Of a stretch of DNA of 24,652 nt, positions 22,526 through 24,652 are shown one piece after another. Below the pieces are notes generated by a model that saw only the letters and a program-made list of their open reading frames with translations, did no database searches and was not told where the DNA came from. This stretch comes from an uncultured Clostridia bacterium (GTDB lineage: Bacteria; Bacillota; Clostridia; Christensenellales; Borkfalkiaceae). The translations under genes were made by a program, and so were the position numbers. Numbering within the stretch: position 1 is the first letter of the stretch; each line of letters begins with the position of its first letter. The stretch covers positions 1 to 24,652 of the forward strand of contig CAJGCK010000012.1 in assembly GCA_904501795.1 (NCBI GenBank). Reading direction: 5' to 3'.

Positions 22526-23086
22526 ATGAAACTTATACTTGCATCTAACTCGCCTAGAAGAAAAGAGTTGTTAACTGAATACGGCTTTGATTTTGAAGTG
22601 GTTAAAAGTAATTTTAACGAAACAGTCTCAAATCTTTCGCCAAAAGAAACCGTTTGCGAATTCGCTTTAGGCAAAGCGCTGGACGTTTTTTTGTCTCTTT
22701 CACAACCTAGTGACGTTTTGATTTTAGGTGCAGACACTGTGGTGGTTTTTGGAGATAAAATTTTAGGTAAACCGAAAGATTTTGCAGACGCTGTTTCTAC
22801 CCTTTCTATTTTATCGGGCAAAACCCACTCCGTTTTAACTGCTTACGCTTTTGTTTCAAAAAACGAACGCGTTGTTAACGTCGAAAAGACTAAAGTGAGT
22901 TTTAACAAACTCTCACCTATGCTAATAGAAGATTACGTTAAAAACAAAAAACCGTTTGATAAAGCGGGAAGTTACGGTATTCAAGACGGGTATCCGCTAG
23001 TTGAAAAAATTATCGGTAGCTATAATAACGTGGTTGGACTTCCCGTAGAAGTTTTTTGCGAACAATTAAAAGAGTTTCTTAAATAA
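22526..23086 (+). CDS. maf: Maf-family nucleotide pyrophosphatase
   Basis: A 186-residue cytoplasmic enzyme that hydrolyses non-canonical or modified nucleoside triphosphates (dTTP/UTP type). Marks: ILASNSPRRKELL (4-16), LGADTVVVFGDKILGKP (about 68-84) with the catalytic Asp, and KAGSYGIQDGYPLVEKIIGSYNNVVGLP (span about 140-167). ATG 22526 gives the standard MKLILASNSPRR start; the frame extends to GTG 22502 inside the rpsT terminator, which is not credible. No ribosome site is present: TATAAT at 22517-22522 abuts the ATG, so initiation may rely on a very short leader or on readthrough from rpsT. Confidence 0.93.
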   Translation: MKLILASNSPRRKELLTEYGFDFEVVKSNFNETVSNLSPKETVCEFALGKALDVFLSLSQPSDVLILGADTVVVFGDKILGKPKDFADAVSTLSILSGKTHSVLTAYAFVSKNERVVNVEKTKVSFNKLSPMLIEDYVKNKKPFDKAGSYGIQDGYPLVEKIIGSYNNVVGLPVEVFCEQLKEFLK

Positions 23087-23112
23087 CTTTCAATATAAAA
23101 TTAACATAAAAC

Positions 23113-23136
23113 AAAAAACGCCAAACGGCGTTTTTT
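23113..23136. terminator. Two-way terminator between maf and the XRE regulator
   Basis: Perfect 10-bp inverted repeat AAAAAACGCC / GGCGTTTTTT (23113-23122, 23127-23136), 4-nt loop. A- and T-runs on both sides let it act on both convergent genes. Confidence 0.9.
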
Positions 23137-23743
23137 ATTTACTAATAACCTTTTTTTGCCAAGTTCTTTTGCCACATTTTGGGCACTTCATATACCTAGT
23201 TCTAAAAAGGTGCATCGCACCAAAAACACTTTTATATTTAGGAACGTATCTGTGCCCGCAGTTTCCACACTCGTAATACCCCGCAACTTGTTCGATTTTT
23301 ATCATAAGTGGTGCAACTACAAAAATAGGCACACAGGAAAAACCTACTATCATACTGGCAAGCCATTCTTCCATTTGAATAAAATTAACCAAAAGTATTG
23401 AAGCAATAATCGGTATCAAACACAAAACGCCGACCACTATTTCCATACAAAGCAAAGTTTTATCCGTTTTTTCTTTGTCTTTTACCATTTTTATTAAATT
23501 ACTTTCTAATTCTTCGTTGTATTTATCTAAAGAAACTTTTTCTCCCGACAACAAGTCGTTTACCGTAATGTTTAAAATTTCACACAATTTAAGCATTATT
23601 GAAGAATCGGGCATAGCTCTTCCCCGCTCCCACTTAGAAACCGCTCTATCTGTTATGTTGAGTCTATCTGCTAACTGAGTTTGGGTAATTTTTAATTCTT
23701 TTCTTCGTTTGCTAATAAATTTACCAATTTTAACTTGGTCCAC
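23135..23743 (-). CDS. XRE-family regulator with two membrane segments and a zinc ribbon
   Basis: A 202-residue protein. Residues 6-65 are an XRE helix-turn-helix (IGKFISKRRKELKITQTQLADRL, then AVSKWERGRAMPD, the usual recognition segment). Two hydrophobic helices lie at about 97-120 and 129-150. The C-terminus has two CxxC knuckles, C159/C162 and C187/C190, a likely zinc ribbon. It should be a DNA-binding protein tethered to the membrane. Start is GTG 23743 with AAGGAG at 7 nt. A 22-bp perfect inverted repeat overlaps its own -10, which suggests autorepression. Regulators of this architecture are common in Clostridia; target and signal are unknown. No transporter or enzyme gene accompanies it here. 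Confidence 0.85.
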   Translation of the reverse strand: MDQVKIGKFISKRRKELKITQTQLADRLNITDRAVSKWERGRAMPDSSIMLKLCEILNITVNDLLSGEKVSLDKYNEELESNLIKMVKDKEKTDKTLLCMEIVVGVLCLIPIIASILLVNFIQMEEWLASMIVGFSCVPIFVVAPLMIKIEQVAGYYECGNCGHRYVPKYKSVFGAMHLFRTRYMKCPKCGKRTWQKKVISK

Positions 23744-23762
23744 TTCTTTTCTCCTTGCTACG

Positions 23763-23801
23763 TTCTATTATTAGTATAATAGAAAAAAGAAAAAAAGTAA
23801 A
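23763..23801 (-). promoter_or_regulatory. XRE gene promoter with overlapping operator palindrome
   Basis: Minus strand: -35 TTTACT (23796-23801), 17-bp spacer, -10 TATACT (23773-23778). The -10 lies inside a perfect inverted repeat TTCTATTAT-TAGT-ATAATAGAA (9-bp arms 23763-23771 and 23776-23784), a good operator candidate for the XRE protein itself. Confidence 0.65.
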
Positions 23802-23847
23802 CATACCGTTGGTTGAGTTTTATAAAAAAATTAAATTTATTAAAAAA

Positions 23848-23961
23848 TTGGTCGAAGTGACGGGATTTTCGCCTGTGCGACCTTCTCCGATAAACAGTGG
23901 GTGTCCACTGTTTACCCTACGGGAAATTTGCAAGCAAATTTTCTCCCCATTCAAATCCCGT
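23848..23961. repeat. Cloverleaf-like stem-loop element ending in a copied tRNA-Pro 3' end
   Basis: Just beyond the tRNA-Pro(CGG) terminator. An outer 9-bp stem ACGGGATTT (23860-23868) / AAATCCCGT (23953-23961) encloses three hairpins: TCGC-CTGT-GCGA (23869-23880), a perfect 10-bp TAAACAGTGG-GTGT-CCACTGTTTA (23891-23914), and GGAAATTTG-CAAG-CAAATTTTC (23922-23943, one G-T). The right end on the minus strand (23848-23868) matches the last 21 bases of the tRNA end and flank (24002-24022) at 20 of 21. The other end carries ACGGGATTTGAA, an inverted copy of the T-arm region. No meaningful protein is encoded. It may be a small mobile palindromic element, a remodelled tRNA duplicate, or a small RNA. 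Confidence 0.6.
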
Positions 23962-23970
23962 AATACATAG

Positions 23971-23999
23971 AAAAAGGCAGGCGTTTAGCCTACCTTTTT
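23971..23999 (-). terminator. tRNA-Pro(CGG) terminator
   Basis: A 12-bp stem AAAAAGGCAGGC (23971-23982) with 23988-23999 (one G-U), 5-nt loop, ending in T-run on the minus strand, 3 bp after the tRNA. Confidence 0.85.
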
Positions 24000-24002
24000 C
24001 TT

Positions 24003-24078
24003 TGGTCGGAGTGACGGGATTTGAACCCACGACCTCTTGGTCCCGAACCAAGCGCGCTACCAACTGCGCTACACCCCG
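24003..24078 (-). tRNA. tRNA-Pro, anticodon CGG
   Basis: A 76-nt cloverleaf. Acceptor CGGGGTG pairs with CACTCCG (C1-G72). D-arm GCGC-AGTTGGTA-GCGC. Anticodon stem CTTGG/CCAAG with loop TTCGGGA gives anticodon CGG, reading CCG. T-arm GTGGG-TTCAAAT-CCCGT. Discriminator A and encoded CCA. It closely resembles the tRNA-Pro(GGG) at 6459-6534, the main differences being in the anticodon arm and T-stem. Confidence 0.97.
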
Positions 24079-24119
24079 AAAAACCATTTGATTTTTTACC
24101 TTTGCTTTTAAGCATAACT

Positions 24120-24148
24120 ATTATATCCGTTTCAAGAAAAAAAAGCAA
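24120..24148 (-). promoter_or_regulatory. Promoter of tRNA-Pro(CGG)
   Basis: Minus strand: -35 TTGCTT (24143-24148), 17-bp spacer, perfect -10 TATAAT (24120-24125). Leader to the tRNA is about 35 nt, including a small GCTT-AA-AAGC repeat. Confidence 0.7.
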
Positions 24149-24204
24149 GGCTTTAAGCGTTCTTTTTTTATTTTTATCCCTTTTAGTTTTTTGCTTCTAA
24201 AACT

Positions 24205-24233
24205 AAGGGACAACGATATCATCGTTATCCCTT
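24205..24233 (-). terminator. Probable terminator of the aspartate kinase gene
   Basis: A 13-bp stem (24205-24217 with 24221-24233, 3-nt loop) 14 bp after the stop. The single non-Watson-Crick position is G-U when read as minus-strand RNA but C-A on the plus strand, which fits minus-strand use. The T tail (AGTTTTAG) is weak. Confidence 0.6.
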
Positions 24234-24247
24234 TATCAGTTATTATT

Positions 24248-24652
24248 TTACACGAATTCGTTATATATTGTCTTAATACATTTTTCGTAGTCGCTATTTG
24301 CAACGCCTATGATAATATTTAATTCGCTTGAGCCTTGGTCTATCATCTTAATATTTATACCTGCTTTTGCAAGAGCGCTAAACAATCTTGCCGCGGTACC
24401 CGTTCTTCTTGCCATACCGTGACCAACGGTTGCTATTAACGAAACGTTTTCCATAACGTGAATATAGTCTGGATTAACGTTTTCTCTTATACCGTTTACA
24501 ACGTCGGTTAAAACGCCGTCTTTAAGTTGGTCAGACTCTATAACAATAGAAAGCGTATCTATTCCCGAAGGAACGTGTTCTACACCTATACCATAGTGTT
24601 CAACCACTGAAAGCACGCGTCTTATAAAGCCAACTTCCGAGTTCATCATAGA
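24248..24652 (-). CDS. lysC: Aspartate kinase, C-terminal ACT-domain part (5' end outside the window)
   Basis: The last 134 codons of an enzyme that phosphorylates aspartate, the entry to lysine, threonine, methionine and diaminopimelate synthesis. The frame is open to the window edge (a TCT codon precedes ATG ATG), so those Met codons are internal. Visible: EVGFIRRVLSVVEHYGIGVEHVPSGIDTLSIVI, the first ACT domain with the signature VEHVPSGID, then NVSLIATVGHGMARRTGTAARLFSALAKAGINIKMIDQGSSELNIIIGV, the second ACT domain with the typical INIKMIDQGSSELN effector/dimer segment. The catalytic domain is not in the window. These ACT domains normally bind lysine or threonine for feedback control. Whether it is fused to another enzyme upstream cannot be seen. 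Confidence 0.9.
   Translation of the reverse strand, partial: SMMNSEVGFIRRVLSVVEHYGIGVEHVPSGIDTLSIVIESDQLKDGVLTDVVNGIRENVNPDYIHVMENVSLIATVGHGMARRTGTAARLFSALAKAGINIKMIDQGSSELNIIIGVANSDYEKCIKTIYNEFV

Noticed and set aside
23755..24091. Open frames on the plus strand across the XRE promoter, the stem-loop element and the tRNA (one contains VTGFEPTTSWSRTK).
   Set aside because: The VTGFEP-type peptide is what results from translating a tRNA gene antisense, a common false annotation. The frames lack credible ribosome sites and cross a terminator.
24121..24303. 60-codon minus-strand frame overlapping the aspartate kinase end.
   Set aside because: It spans a terminator hairpin and the tRNA promoter, and is low-complexity Lys/Phe sequence.
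1..24652. CRISPR array, insertion sequence or prophage.
   Set aside because: No regularly spaced repeats, transposase, integrase or phage genes are seen; the tRNA-end duplication encloses no integrase gene.

Overview
The window is AT-rich DNA from a low-GC Bacillota, most likely an uncultured Clostridia-type bacterium. This rests on strong GGAGG-type ribosome sites, sigma-A-like promoters with 17-bp spacers, GTG/TTG starts, and a division/cell-wall (dcw) cluster led by mraZ. MurE carries the DNPR motif, which points to meso-diaminopimelate peptidoglycan. A family or species name cannot be justified from this sequence alone.

Layout. (1) 1-5535, minus strand: a carbohydrate module, read as nagA, nagB, a solute-binding lipoprotein and two ABC permeases, the last cut by the window edge. 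It looks built to import an amino-sugar-containing glycan and feed it to glycolysis. (2) 5671-6534: trmB (minus) and, divergently, tRNA-Pro(GGG). (3) 6685-7878, plus strand: a GH29 alpha-L-fucosidase without a signal peptide, probably acting on imported glycans. (4) 7950-21100, minus strand: the dcw cluster mraZ-rsmH-ftsL-like-ftsI-murE-mraY-murD-ftsW-murA-ftsQ-ftsA-ftsZ. It starts from a perfect-consensus promoter and ends at a two-way terminator shared with the fucosidase. murF, murG and murC are absent from it. (5) 21205-23086: murI (minus), divergent from rpsT (plus) with an unusual C-terminal tail, then maf. (6) 23135-24652, minus strand: an XRE regulator with two membrane segments and a zinc ribbon, a stem-loop element, tRNA-Pro(CGG), and the 3' end of an aspartate kinase gene.

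Beyond ordinary annotation, four things stand out. First, a four-stem, cloverleaf-like element of about 100 bp follows tRNA-Pro(CGG) and ends in a 20/21-identical copy of the tRNA 3' end. Second, a run of consecutive stem-loops fills the gap between nagB and the binding-protein gene. Third, the division transpeptidase gene has no usable ATG/GTG/TTG that keeps its N-terminus; an ATA codon sits 8 nt after a strong Shine-Dalgarno that is itself paired in a hairpin. Fourth, a terminator hairpin abuts the murA ribosome site inside the cluster.

FtsA also lacks the usual C-terminal membrane helix, and S20 has a tail of roughly 45 residues. No CRISPR array, insertion sequence or phage gene was found. 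I see no convincing wholly new multi-gene system; the tRNA-linked element is the best candidate for something undescribed.
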